NCBI RefSeq assembly: GCF_003217475.1
Contig: NZ_QJSP01000006.1
Location: 266,165-330,164 of the forward strand
Direction: 5' to 3'
Source of the DNA: Williamsia limnetica
GTDB taxonomy: Bacteria; Actinomycetota; Actinomycetes; Mycobacteriales; Mycobacteriaceae
DNA length: 64,000 nucleotides
In this document: positions 7,600 through 16,980 of the stretch, piece after piece
Position numbering within the stretch: position 1 is the stretch's first letter
Layout of the letters: every line of letters begins with the position of its first letter
Notes under the pieces: generated by a model
Told to the model about the DNA's origin: nothing
Seen by the model: only the letters and a program-made list of their open reading frames with translations
Database searches by the model: none
Translations under genes and position numbers: made by a program

Positions 7600-8922
7600 G
7601 TGTCCGCCGAAACAGTGTCTGCCAACGGAAACGCAACCGAGGCCAGTGCCTCGTTCGTGTACCCCGGTGGCGAGATCAAGCTGCCTATCGTCAAGGCAAC
7701 AGAGGGCAGCGACGGCGTCGGTTTGGGCAAGTTCCTTGCCGAGACCGGACTGACCACATTCGATGGTGGCTTCGTGAACACCGCGTCCACGAAGTCGGCC
7801 ATCACCTATATCGATGGTGATGCCGGAATCCTGCGGTACCGCGGTTACCCGATCGAGCAGCTCGCGAAGGGCTCCAGCTTCTTGGAGGTCAGCTACCTGC
7901 TGATCAACGGCGAGCTCCCGACCCCGTCCGAGCTCGAGGGGTTCACCAACAAGATCCAGCGTCACACGTTGCTGCACGAAGATTTGAAGCGTTTCTTCGA
8001 CGGGTTCCCGCGCAACGCGCACCCCATGCCGGTGCTCTCGAGCGCCGTCAACGCGCTGAGCGCCTACTACCAGGATTCGCTGGACCCGAAAGATCCCGAA
8101 CAGGTCGAACTTTCGACGATCCGATTGCTGGCCAAGTTGCCGACCATCGCGGCGTACGCCTACAAGAAGTCGGTCGGACAGCCGTTCCTCTACCCGGACA
8201 ACTCTCAGGGTCTGGTGGAGAATTTCCTGCGGATGACCTTCGGCCTTCCCGCCGAGCCGTACGTGGTCAATCCGGACATCGTCAAGGCGCTCGACATGCT
8301 GTTCATCCTTCATGCCGACCACGAGCAGAACTGCTCGACGTCGACGGTGCGACTGGTCGGTTCGTCGCAGGCGAACCTCTTCACCTCGATCTCCGGTGGC
8401 ATCAACGCACTCTGGGGCCCGCTGCACGGCGGTGCCAACCAGGCCGTGCTGGAGATGCTCGACGAGATCAAGGAGTCCGGTGGCGACACCAAGGACTTCA
8501 TGAACCGGGTCAAGAACAAAGAGGCCGGCGTCAAGCTCATGGGCTTCGGGCACCGCGTCTACAAGAACTACGACCCGCGTGCGGCCATCGTCAAAGAGAC
8601 GGCCGACCAGATCCTGCAGATACTCGGCGTCAACGACGACCTGCTGGACATCGCCAAAGGGCTCGAGGAAGTGGCCCTGTCCGACGACTACTTCATCTCA
8701 CGCAAGCTGTACCCGAATGTGGACTTCTACACCGGGTTGATTTACCGTGCGATGGGCTTCCCGACCCGGATGTTCACTGTGTTGTTCGCTCTGGGGCGGT
8801 TGCCAGGATGGATCGCTCACTGGAGCGAGATGAACGCCGACCCGACCGGAAAGATCGGCCGTCCGCGGCAGATCTACACCGGCTACACCGAACGCGACTA
8901 CCCGAATATGGATCAACGCTGA
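7600..8922 (+). CDS. gltA: Citrate synthase, hexameric type
   Basis: A 440-aa complete type II citrate synthase; the first committed enzyme of the TCA cycle, cytosolic. Family landmarks: GDAGILRYRGYPIEQLA near residue 82, LHADHEQNCSTSTVRLVGSS near 250 (active-site histidine), GPLHGGANQAV near 290 (second histidine), GFGHRVYKNYDPRA near 325 and the C-terminal GRPRQIYTGY. GTG 7600 is chosen because GGGGAGGA precedes it by 5 nt; an upstream in-frame start at 7501 would read through the leader hairpin. The FKBP gene follows after 3 bp, and both end at the terminator at 9314-9342. Confidence 0.95.
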   Translation: MSAETVSANGNATEASASFVYPGGEIKLPIVKATEGSDGVGLGKFLAETGLTTFDGGFVNTASTKSAITYIDGDAGILRYRGYPIEQLAKGSSFLEVSYLLINGELPTPSELEGFTNKIQRHTLLHEDLKRFFDGFPRNAHPMPVLSSAVNALSAYYQDSLDPKDPEQVELSTIRLLAKLPTIAAYAYKKSVGQPFLYPDNSQGLVENFLRMTFGLPAEPYVVNPDIVKALDMLFILHADHEQNCSTSTVRLVGSSQANLFTSISGGINALWGPLHGGANQAVLEMLDEIKESGGDTKDFMNRVKNKEAGVKLMGFGHRVYKNYDPRAAIVKETADQILQILGVNDDLLDIAKGLEEVALSDDYFISRKLYPNVDFYTGLIYRAMGFPTRMFTVLFALGRLPGWIAHWSEMNADPTGKIGRPRQIYTGYTERDYPNMDQR

Positions 8923-8925
8923 ACC

Positions 8926-9285
8926 ATGACTAAACCTGAGATCGAGTTCCCGCAAGGCCCTGCCCCGACCGAGTTGGTCGCCACCGACATCACCGTCGGT
9001 GAGGGCGCCGAAGCCGTCGCAGGCGGCATCGTCGACGTCCACTACGTCGGCGTCGAGTTCGAGACCGGTGAGGAGTTCGACTCCTCCTGGAATCGCGGCC
9101 AGTCGGCCAACTTCCCGCTCGACCGGCTCATCCCCGGCTGGCAAGAAGGCATCCCGGGCATGAAGGTCGGCGGTCGCCGCCAACTCGTGGTGCCGCCGCT
9201 GCTGGCGTACGGCCCTGAAGGCGCCGGACACCGGTTGTCCGGCAAGACCCTGGTCTTCGTGATCGACCTGCTGGGCGTCGGCTAG
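8926..9285 (+). CDS. FKBP-type peptidyl-prolyl cis-trans isomerase
   Basis: A 119-aa single-domain FKBP that speeds cis-trans isomerisation at proline. The order VDVHYVGVEFETGEEFDSSW, FPLDRLIPGWQEGIPGMKVGGRR and LVVPPLLAYGPEGAGHRLSGKTLVFVIDLLGVG matches the FK506-binding fold from start to end. No signal peptide is present, so it is cytosolic. It starts 3 bp after the gltA stop, the same gltA-fkbp order seen in related actinobacteria, and shares its terminator. Confidence 0.93.
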   Translation: MTKPEIEFPQGPAPTELVATDITVGEGAEAVAGGIVDVHYVGVEFETGEEFDSSWNRGQSANFPLDRLIPGWQEGIPGMKVGGRRQLVVPPLLAYGPEGAGHRLSGKTLVFVIDLLGVG

Positions 9286-9313
9286 ACACTCAGCTCGACA
9301 ACAGTTCTTCCAC

Positions 9314-9342
9314 ATGCCCTGCGCGGTTCACGCGCAGGGCAT
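9314..9342 (+). terminator. Rho-independent-like terminator after gltA-FKBP
   Basis: A perfect 12-bp stem, ATGCCCTGCGCG (9314-9325) and CGCGCAGGGCAT (9331-9342), with a 5-nt GTTCA loop, followed only by a short TT. It begins 28 bp after the FKBP stop. Confidence 0.8.
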
Positions 9343-9366
9343 TTGGCGTCGGGATAGATTTGCGGG

Positions 9367-10860
9367 GTGATCGCAAACCCCTTCGTCTACGAGATCAACA
9401 CCTGGCCATGGCTCCACGACGTCGGCGAGCGATGTGGCCGCGACGTGGCACTCGGTGACGTTCCGGCAGGCGAGTGGGACGCGATAGCGGCAACGGGTTG
9501 CGACGCGGTGTGGCTGATGGGGGTCTGGCAACGTAGCCCCGCCGGCGTCGCGATCGCGCTGTCAGACAACGGCCTCGTCGACACCTTCGCCGAAGCACTA
9601 CCGGGCTACACCTCCGGCGACGTGTCCGGCTCCCCGTACGCGGTGCGCGACTACGTCGTCGACGACCATCTCGGAGGTCCTGCGGGGCTCGCCCTGGCGC
9701 GGGCCGAACTGGCGCGGCGTGGGCTGTCGCTGATCCTGGACTTCGTGCCCAACCATGTGGCCGCCGACCACCCCTGGGTTGCGCAGCATCCCGAGGTCTT
9801 CATCCACGGCACCACCGAGGACTTACAGCAGGACCCTGCTTCTTACCTCGAGGTCGATGGACAGGTGCTCGCCAACGGCAAGGATCCCTATTTCGCCGCG
9901 TGGACCGATGTGGTGCAGCTCAACGCGTTCTCACCGTTGCTCCGGACCGCGGCGATCGACACGCTGCTGCAGATCGCCTCGCAGTGCGACGGTGTCCGCT
10001 GCGACATGGCGATGCTCATGATGAACGATGTGTTCGCCCGTACCTGGGGTGACCGTGCCGGCCCCAGGCCGCGAAACGAGTACTGGCCCATCGTGATTCG
10101 TGCTGTCCGACGTGAACATCCCGACTTCGTGTTCATCGCCGAGGCGTACTGGGACCTCGAAGCCGGCCTTCAGGATCAAGGTTTCGACTACTGCTACGAC
10201 AAAGGCCTCTACGACAAGCTGGTGGAACAACAGGGCGCTGACCCGGTGCGTGGCTTGCTGGCCGACGACAGGCGGTATCAGAGTGGGCTGATCCGTTTCC
10301 TCGAAAATCACGATGAGCCGCGGGCAGCAGCGGAGTTCGGCGATGGACGGCAGCGGGTTGCGGCCGTGACGGCATTCACGACGCTGGGCGCCCGCCTCAT
10401 CCACGACGGGCAGCTGCGTGGGCTGACCACGCGCCTGCCAGTGCAACTCGGCAGGTATCCCCATCAGTCCGACGACACCGAGCTTGTCGATTTCTATCAG
10501 AAGCTGCTCGCTGTGGTGCGTGAGGAGACCTTCCGCACCGGCCGGTGGCAGCTGTGCGACACCCGGGGATGGCCGGACAACCCGACGTCGCAAGACCTGA
10601 TCGCTTGGACATGGACCGGATCGACAAGGTGGCTGGTCGTGGTGAATCTGAGTGCCGAAACCGCGAGCGCGGCAGTAAGCGTTCCCTGGGATGATATGCG
10701 CGGCAAAGAGTTCGAACTGATCGACGACACCAGGGGCCTGCGGTTCACCCGGAAGGGCGATGACCTGCGGAACGGAATGTTCGTCGAGCTCGGCCCCTGG
10801 CTGTGGCATCTGCTGCGTGTCGACCCGATTGATACGCCACCATCTGAGGAGCGTTCGTGA
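9367..10860 (+). CDS. GH13 alpha-amylase family glycosidase
   Basis: A 497-aa GH13 enzyme. All four conserved regions are present: DFVPNHV (125-131), GVRCDMA with nucleophile Asp213, FIAEAYWD with general acid Glu259, and ENHDE with Asp316. The C-terminal 100 residues fit the beta domain. No signal peptide is seen, so it works on intracellular alpha-glucans or glucosides. The order of regions is complete, so it should be active; trehalose or glycogen-derived sugars are plausible substrates but not shown. GTG 9367 follows TAGATT by 6 nt (leaderless). It overlaps the GH63 gene by 4 nt. Confidence 0.88.
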   Translation: MIANPFVYEINTWPWLHDVGERCGRDVALGDVPAGEWDAIAATGCDAVWLMGVWQRSPAGVAIALSDNGLVDTFAEALPGYTSGDVSGSPYAVRDYVVDDHLGGPAGLALARAELARRGLSLILDFVPNHVAADHPWVAQHPEVFIHGTTEDLQQDPASYLEVDGQVLANGKDPYFAAWTDVVQLNAFSPLLRTAAIDTLLQIASQCDGVRCDMAMLMMNDVFARTWGDRAGPRPRNEYWPIVIRAVRREHPDFVFIAEAYWDLEAGLQDQGFDYCYDKGLYDKLVEQQGADPVRGLLADDRRYQSGLIRFLENHDEPRAAAEFGDGRQRVAAVTAFTTLGARLIHDGQLRGLTTRLPVQLGRYPHQSDDTELVDFYQKLLAVVREETFRTGRWQLCDTRGWPDNPTSQDLIAWTWTGSTRWLVVVNLSAETASAAVSVPWDDMRGKEFELIDDTRGLRFTRKGDDLRNGMFVELGPWLWHLLRVDPIDTPPSEERS

Positions 10861-13532
10861 ACGAGCATCGCAAGCCGCCGACCGGCACCGTCGAGCACGG
10901 AAGACTCGCCGAGGCCACCGGCCGTCTCGAAGACGGATTGCATGACGCGAACCCCTGGTACGAATGGGGTCCATACCTGTCCGAACGCGCATGGGGCACA
11001 GTGCGTGAGGACTACAGCGCCGATGGGGACGCCTGGTCGTACTTCCCGCATGATCATGCCCGATCGAGGGCCTACCGCTGGAACGAGGACGGGATGGCGG
11101 GCATCTCCGACATCGCCCACGACTTCTGCCTGGCGCTGTCACTGTGGAACGGCGTCGACCCCATTCTCAAGGAACGGATGTTCGGTCTCACCGGACCGCA
11201 GGGCAATCACGGCGAGGACGTCAAAGAGTACTGGTGGTATCTGCAGGGGCTGCCCAGCCACGCTCTGCTGCAATGGCGCTACCACTACCCGCAGGTCGAA
11301 TTCCCATACGCGGATCTGATCGCGGAGAACGGCAGGCGCGGCCGGGAGGACTTCGAGTACGAATTGCTCGACACCGGGGTCTTCGATGACAACCGATTCT
11401 GGATCGTCGACGTCACCTACGCCAAGGCGAGTCCGACCGATTTGCTGATGCAGGTCGATGTCACCAACAACGGTCCGGCTGAGGCAACCATCGATGTGCT
11501 GCCGACGGGGTGGTTCCGCAATTCCTGGCGGGCCGAGGCCGGTTCGGCGGTTCCCGGTTTGTCCTTCACCGGCGACGAGATGGTGCTCGACCATCACCGG
11601 CTCGGCGGATACCGGCTGCAGGCTGCGCCGGCGAGTGACGGAACCACACCGAGAGTACTGTTCTGCGACAACGAGACCAACATCCCGAAGATCTACGGCG
11701 GTGACCCTGTCACCGCATACCCCAAAGACGGGATCAACGACCACCTGATCGATGGCGCCGCGACGGTGAACCCGGATCTACGGGGTACGAAAGCGGCCTG
11801 GCATTACCGCTTGACGGTACCTGCCGGTCAGTCGGTACAGCTGCGTCTGCGGCTGTCCGATGCCGAGTCGGCGGTCCACGACACCGACTGGGCCGGCGGC
11901 GCTTTCGAGCAGACCCAGACGGCCCGGCAGCACGACGCCGACGAGTTCTATGCGGCGCTCGCACCGGATGACATCGACACCGAGCGAATGCGGATCGTCA
12001 CCCAGGCGAGCGCCGGTCTCATCTGGAGTAAGCAGATGTACTCCTACGATGTGGGCCGCTGGCTCGACGGTGATCCCGCGGAGCCGCCGCCCCCGCCGGG
12101 GCGCGAGAACGGCCGCAACGCCGGCTGGCGCCACCTCGACGCCCGCGACATCCTCGCCATGCCCGACCCCTGGGAGTACCCGTGGTTCGCGGCCTGGGAC
12201 CTGGCATTCCATACGATCCCATGGGCCCACCTCGACCCTGCGTTCGCCAAGTACCAGCTGGTCGTGTTGCTGCGCGAGTGGTTCCAGCACCCGAACGGTG
12301 CATTGCCCGCCTACGAATGGAGCTTCGACGACGTCAACCCGCCTGTCCACGCACTCGCAGCGCTACGGGTGTTCATCATCGACGGCGGCACCGATGTCCA
12401 GTTCCTCGAGCGGGTGTTCCAGAAACTGCTCCTCAACTTCACCTGGTGGCTCAACCGCGAAGATCCGCAGGGCAACAACATCTTCGGTGGCGGCTTCCTC
12501 GGACTCGACAACATCAGTCCCGTAGACCGGTCGCACCTACCGGCCGGCTGCACCCTGGAGCAATCCGACGGCACCGGCTGGATGGCGTTCTACTCCAGCG
12601 CGATGCTCAGCATCGCCCAGCACCTCGTCGACTTCGACCCGGTCTACGAGGACATGGTCATCAAATTCCTCGAACAGTTCGCGCTGATCGGGGAGGCTCT
12701 CGAGAAATCTGGGCTGTACGACGCCGAAGACGGCTTCTACTACGACCGATTCACCGACTCCGCAGGCAACTCCTCGGCCATCAAGGTGCAATCGCTCGTC
12801 GGGGTCATCCCGGCCCTGGCCGCGGCGACGGTACCGCTCGACGACACCGCTCGCGCGAACAAGCTACGCAAGCGCTTTCAGCGTCGCTTCACCAATGCCG
12901 CGAAACGCGAACAACGTTCGTGGCGGTTCCGCACCGATGCGACCGGTCACACCCGGGTGCTCTTGTCGGTGCTGGGCGCCAACCAACTGCGCAGACTGCT
13001 CCAGACCGTCTTCGACGAAGACGCCCTGCTCTCACCCTACGGTTTGCGCTCGCTGTCGAAGAAGTACGAGACCCCCTACGAACTACCCAACGAGGCAGGG
13101 GCCGTCATCGACTACGAACCCGCCGAATCCCGGACTGCCATGTACGGCGGCAACTCCAACTGGCGCGGACCGGTGTGGTTCCCGATCAACTACCTGGCCA
13201 TCCGCGCAATGGTCCAATACGGACGCTTCTTCGGTGAAGAAACCAAGATGCCCTACCCGGCGGGATCGGACACCGAACACACCTTCTTCGACGTCGCCCA
13301 CGACATGGCCGAACGCCTCATCTCCATCTGGCTACCCGACGCCCACGGTCGCCGACCAGTCTACGGTGGCACCGAAATCTTCCAGACCGACCCGGCATGG
13401 AAAAACAATCTGACGTTCAACGAGTACTTCCACGGCGACAACGGCGCCGGGCTGGGAGCCGGACACCAAACCGGGTGGACGGCGCTCGTGATCGATCTGC
13501 TCTTGCGGCCGCCGAGTAAGTCGCATCACTGA
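10857..13532 (+). CDS. GH63-like glucosidase (MGH1-like glycoside hydrolase)
   Basis: An 891-aa protein with an N-terminal beta-rich half and a C-terminal (alpha/alpha)6 barrel of the GH63/MGH1 type. Motifs seen: YPWFAAWDLAFHTIPWAHLDP near residue 440 (the WDxAF acid region), GGGFLGLDNISPVDRS, and GGNSNWRGPVWFPINYL near residue 763, a hallmark of this family. Bacterial members cleave glucosides such as glucosylglycerate or glucobioses. It is far longer than the ~450-aa mycobacterial glucosylglycerate hydrolase. The GTGA overlap with the GH13 gene implies the two enzymes act in one pathway. No secretion signal is seen. Confidence 0.8.
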   Translation: MNEHRKPPTGTVEHGRLAEATGRLEDGLHDANPWYEWGPYLSERAWGTVREDYSADGDAWSYFPHDHARSRAYRWNEDGMAGISDIAHDFCLALSLWNGVDPILKERMFGLTGPQGNHGEDVKEYWWYLQGLPSHALLQWRYHYPQVEFPYADLIAENGRRGREDFEYELLDTGVFDDNRFWIVDVTYAKASPTDLLMQVDVTNNGPAEATIDVLPTGWFRNSWRAEAGSAVPGLSFTGDEMVLDHHRLGGYRLQAAPASDGTTPRVLFCDNETNIPKIYGGDPVTAYPKDGINDHLIDGAATVNPDLRGTKAAWHYRLTVPAGQSVQLRLRLSDAESAVHDTDWAGGAFEQTQTARQHDADEFYAALAPDDIDTERMRIVTQASAGLIWSKQMYSYDVGRWLDGDPAEPPPPPGRENGRNAGWRHLDARDILAMPDPWEYPWFAAWDLAFHTIPWAHLDPAFAKYQLVVLLREWFQHPNGALPAYEWSFDDVNPPVHALAALRVFIIDGGTDVQFLERVFQKLLLNFTWWLNREDPQGNNIFGGGFLGLDNISPVDRSHLPAGCTLEQSDGTGWMAFYSSAMLSIAQHLVDFDPVYEDMVIKFLEQFALIGEALEKSGLYDAEDGFYYDRFTDSAGNSSAIKVQSLVGVIPALAAATVPLDDTARANKLRKRFQRRFTNAAKREQRSWRFRTDATGHTRVLLSVLGANQLRRLLQTVFDEDALLSPYGLRSLSKKYETPYELPNEAGAVIDYEPAESRTAMYGGNSNWRGPVWFPINYLAIRAMVQYGRFFGEETKMPYPAGSDTEHTFFDVAHDMAERLISIWLPDAHGRRPVYGGTEIFQTDPAWKNNLTFNEYFHGDNGAGLGAGHQTGWTALVIDLLLRPPSKSHH

Positions 13533-13628
13533 GGGCGGTTCGGGTTGGTTCGGTTCCGTTCGGGCCGTTTCGAGGGAGCTGAGCAGGGGTAACAGTCTTC
13601 TCATGAGCATTTTCGGCAGGATGGTGTG

Positions 13629-14978
13629 ATGAGCGAACAACCGATCGTGCTGTGGCTACGCCGAGACCTGCGACTCAGCGATCTACCACCACTGCTGGCA
13701 GCCCAAGGACGACAGGTGCTGGCGTGTTTTGTACTCGACCCCACGCTCGAGGCGTCATCGGGTGATCGCAGACTGACCTTCCTGTACGACTCGTTGCGCG
13801 ACATCGAGGATCAACTCGACGGTTCGTTGCTGGTCGTGCGCGGCGAGGCGGACAAGGTGATCCCCAAGATTGCGAAGTCGATCGACGCCGGCGCCGTCCA
13901 CATCAGCGCCGACTACTCGCCCTACGGTGTGCGCCGCGACGACAAGGTCCGAAAGGCGCTCGGAGACATCCCTCTCCAGGAGGAAGGCTCCCCGTACGCG
14001 GTTGCGCCGGGCCGAGTCCTCAAGGACGACGGCGAGCGGTACCGGGTGTTCACCCCGTACTTCCGCAAATGGCGCGAGCACGGTTGGCGCGACCCCGCGG
14101 ACACCGGGGTCAACAGCGCGACGTGGATGAAGCCGGGCGATGTCTCAGGGGTCCGTTCCACAGTCATACCGAAATCGAAGGGTGAGTTGGACATCCCCGC
14201 AGGCGAGCGGGCGGCATACGCCCGGTTTGCAGAATTCATGGCGGACGACATCGACGGATACGACGACGACCGGAACCGTCCCGACCACGCGTCGACCAGT
14301 CGGATGTCGGCCTACCTCAAGTTCGGCAACATCCATCCGAGGGCGCTGCTCGCCGACCTCGAGAACAGCGAAGGCACCGGCCGCGCCGCCTACATCCGTG
14401 AGTTGGCGTTCCGGGACTTCTACGCAGACGTCCTACATCAACGTCCTGACAGTAGTTGGTGGAATCTCAACAAGAAATTCGATGCGATACAACATGATTC
14501 GGGCAAGGACGCCGATGCGGACTTCGACGCCTGGCGCGAAGGCAAGACCGGATTCCCGATCGTCGACGCCGGCATGAGGCAGCTGTCGGAAAGCGGTTTC
14601 ATGCACAACCGATTACGGATGATCGTCGGATCGTTCCTGGTCAAAGATCTACACCTACCGTGGCAGCGGGGCGCCGCCTGGTTCCTCGATCAACTGACCG
14701 ACGGCGACATGGCCAACAATCAGCACGGCTGGCAGTGGGTGGCCGGCTGCGGCACCGACGCTGCGCCCTACTTCCGCGTGTTCAACCCGATCACCCAGGG
14801 CAAGAAGTTCGATCCGTCGGGTGATTACGTGCGGCGCTGGGTGCCAGAACTACGGGAGATCAGCGGCGCCGCTGTCCACGAACCGGGTGACGCGCGACCC
14901 GCCGACTACCCCGAACCGATCGTCGACCACAAAACCGAGCGACAGGTCGCGCTGGATCGCTACCAGAGTCTCGCCTGA
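13629..14978 (+). CDS. phr: Deoxyribodipyrimidine photolyase (class I CPD photolyase/cryptochrome family)
   Basis: A 449-aa photolyase with the N-terminal antenna domain (IVLWLRRDLRLSDLPPL, residues 6-20) and the C-terminal FAD domain. The latter carries FPIVDAGMRQL, the substrate loop MHNRLRMIVGSFLVKDL, and LDGDMANNQHGWQW-type residues in TDGDMANNQHGWQWVAG, followed by FRVFNPITQGKKFDP. It repairs cyclobutane pyrimidine dimers with light. ATG 13629 is preferred; an in-frame GTG sits directly before it. It follows the GH63 gene by 96 bp, a stretch rich in GGTTCGG-like repeats. Confidence 0.93.
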   Translation: MSEQPIVLWLRRDLRLSDLPPLLAAQGRQVLACFVLDPTLEASSGDRRLTFLYDSLRDIEDQLDGSLLVVRGEADKVIPKIAKSIDAGAVHISADYSPYGVRRDDKVRKALGDIPLQEEGSPYAVAPGRVLKDDGERYRVFTPYFRKWREHGWRDPADTGVNSATWMKPGDVSGVRSTVIPKSKGELDIPAGERAAYARFAEFMADDIDGYDDDRNRPDHASTSRMSAYLKFGNIHPRALLADLENSEGTGRAAYIRELAFRDFYADVLHQRPDSSWWNLNKKFDAIQHDSGKDADADFDAWREGKTGFPIVDAGMRQLSESGFMHNRLRMIVGSFLVKDLHLPWQRGAAWFLDQLTDGDMANNQHGWQWVAGCGTDAAPYFRVFNPITQGKKFDPSGDYVRRWVPELREISGAAVHEPGDARPADYPEPIVDHKTERQVALDRYQSLA

Positions 14979-15015
14979 CGGGCACACACGGCGGCGCTGT
15001 CGGCACGGTCGGTCA

Positions 15016-15765
15016 CTAGCGCGCTTTCCACTCCGGCGGGCGTTTCTCGAAGAACGCATTGATCCCTTCGCGCATGTCGTCGGACGCCAGAATTTTCTCC
15101 TGGGCCCGCCCAGTCGCCTCCCAACCTGTGGCGTCGGCTGCTGCGTACTGCTCGTTCAGCGCAGCCAGGGTCGCCCGCACCGCAACGGGTCCGGATGCGT
15201 TGATGTCCTCGGCGAGCAGCTGGGCGTCGGCCAGTGCCTGTCCCGGTTCGCTGACGACGTTCACCAGACCCAGATCGTAGGCCCGCTGCGCGGTCAGCCC
15301 GGCGCCGGTGATGAGTAGTTGGCGCGCGATGTTGGGCGGCAGCGCGCGAGTGACCCGGAACAAGGCGCCGGAGGTGGCGACCAGCCCACGCCGGGTCTCG
15401 GGCAGCGCCATCCGCGCTGCCGTGGACGCGACGATGAGGTCGCAGGCCAGCGCGATCTCCAGACCGCCACCCATGCAGGGACCCTCGACCGCCGCGATCA
15501 GCGGTTTGATCCGCTGACGCCGGATGATGCCGTACTCGCCGCCGCGATCGGTGCGAGCCCCTGCGCCGTCCTTCAGGTCCGTGCCCGCGCAGAACACCTT
15601 CGGCGTGCCGGTGATGACCCCGGCCCACAGCGTGTCGTCGTCATCGAGTCGGTCGAGGGCCGCGGAGATCCCCAGTGCCATCTCCACATTGATGGCGTTG
15701 CGCTTGTCCTCCCGGTCCAGGTGGACGATCAGCGTGCGACCCCGGACTTCTTCACGAATCGGCAT
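15016..15765 (-). CDS. Enoyl-CoA hydratase/isomerase family protein
   Basis: A 249-aa crotonase-fold protein. FCAGTDLKDG near residue 58 and EGPCMGGGLEIALACDL near 96 form the two oxyanion-hole strands. The first catalytic glutamate position is filled (ALPETRRGL), while the second lies in RVTRALPP with no glutamate, so it may be an isomerase or ligand-type member rather than a classical hydratase. It acts on acyl-CoA thioesters in the cytosol. It is convergent with phr and separate from the ABC importer operon that ends 38 bp upstream of its start. Confidence 0.82.
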   Translation of the reverse strand: MPIREEVRGRTLIVHLDREDKRNAINVEMALGISAALDRLDDDDTLWAGVITGTPKVFCAGTDLKDGAGARTDRGGEYGIIRRQRIKPLIAAVEGPCMGGGLEIALACDLIVASTAARMALPETRRGLVATSGALFRVTRALPPNIARQLLITGAGLTAQRAYDLGLVNVVSEPGQALADAQLLAEDINASGPVAVRATLAALNEQYAAADATGWEATGRAQEKILASDDMREGINAFFEKRPPEWKAR

Positions 15766-15803
15766 CCATGAAACGTAGCAAGCACCCGCTGGACGGCCCC
15801 GTG

Positions 15804-16862
15804 TCAGATGGGCTTCTTGAGATCCGGATTCTCGGCGTAGACCTCCTGGATCAGCGACATGTCGAAGAGTTGCTCCGCGGCGATCTCGTAGCCGGCCTTG
15901 GCCAGTGCTTCGATGTTGAGGTCGATCAACGCGGGGGTCATGGTCAGCAGACCGTTGGCCTTGCTGTCGTCGTTGACGACCAACAGGTTCTGGGCCTCGG
16001 CCTCTTTGGTCTGCTCACCGAGCTCGAGCCCGAGATCCTTGCCGTACTTGGTGACGGCCAGCTCGGCGGACTTCGCCGGATCGGCCACTGCGTCGTACCA
16101 GCCCTGGATGTCGGCCTTGAGGAACGCCTTGAGCTTGTCGCGTTCGTTGTCGATCGTCTCCTGCCGGACCACAAGGGTCTCGGCGACGAGGGGCAGGTTG
16201 AAATCGGCGAACAGGAAGTTGGCGTTCGGGAACCCGCCTTCGGCGAGCGTGATCGGCTCGTTCGTCACGTACGAGACCCAGCCGTCGACCTCGCCGGTGG
16301 TCAGCGGCGTCGGGTCGTACTGGACGGTGATCTTCTGAACGTCCGAATCGACCATTCCGTTGGCCGTCAACAGCGCCTTGAAGACGTTCTCGTTCGACGC
16401 CTGGACCCCGATCTTCTTGCCTCTCATATCCTGTGGCGAGAGGATCGGGCTCTGCGCACCGGAGACGATGCAGAACGGATTCTTCTGGAACGTCGCGGCG
16501 ATCGTCTTGAGGGCCGCGCCCTGCAGGATGACGGGGGCGGTGAGTTGCGGCGCGGTCATACCGATCCACACCTTGTTGGACGTCAGGCCGGTTTCGACGC
16601 CGGTGCCCGGGCCGCCGCCGGTGATGAGTTCAGGGGTACCGAGCCCCGCCGCCTCGTAGTACCCGTTCTCGATGGCGAAGTATTCGCCTGCGAATTCGAT
16701 GTTCTTCTGCCACGACAGCTGCACCTTGGGGTTGGTGGCGCTGCCACCACCGCTGTCGCTGCTGCCGGAGCTACAGGCGGCGAGAACACTCGCGCTGCCC
16801 ACGGCGCCGCCGGCGATCATCGAATACCGAAGGAACGACCGGCGGTCGAACGTATAGGCCAT
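15804..16862 (-). CDS. ABC importer substrate-binding lipoprotein (NMT1/SsuA-type), Tat-type signal
   Basis: A 352-aa periplasmic-type binding protein. The N-terminus has a twin-arginine motif RRSFLRYS (residues 7-14), a hydrophobic core and a lipobox VLAAC with Cys30 as the likely lipidated residue. The mature part matches the NMT1/THI5-like fold: VQLSWQKNIEFAGEYFAIENGYY and the late YDPTPLTTGEVDGWVSYVTNEP. ATG 16862 follows AAGGAGTCC; an upstream in-frame ATG at 16895 has no such site. It is the last gene of the importer operon. Ligands of this family include sulfonates, nitrate, pyrimidines and thiamine precursors; which one applies is not clear. Confidence 0.85.
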   Translation of the reverse strand: MAYTFDRRSFLRYSMIAGGAVGSASVLAACSSGSSDSGGGSATNPKVQLSWQKNIEFAGEYFAIENGYYEAAGLGTPELITGGGPGTGVETGLTSNKVWIGMTAPQLTAPVILQGAALKTIAATFQKNPFCIVSGAQSPILSPQDMRGKKIGVQASNENVFKALLTANGMVDSDVQKITVQYDPTPLTTGEVDGWVSYVTNEPITLAEGGFPNANFLFADFNLPLVAETLVVRQETIDNERDKLKAFLKADIQGWYDAVADPAKSAELAVTKYGKDLGLELGEQTKEAEAQNLLVVNDDSKANGLLTMTPALIDLNIEALAKAGYEIAAEQLFDMSLIQEVYAENPDLKKPI

Positions 16863-16980
16863 CTGAGGACTCCTTGTGTTGAGCGTGCTTCGCACGACGG
16901 TAGGGCGGCCTGGTTTCGGCCAGATTTCGCGCGCGGATTGCTTTGTTACGTAATCGGGTTCGCCACCGAGCGGGCCGTGA

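Noticed and set aside
7504..8553. 349-aa minus-strand frame over gltA
   Set aside because: Antisense to a certain citrate synthase gene; no motif and shadow-like composition.
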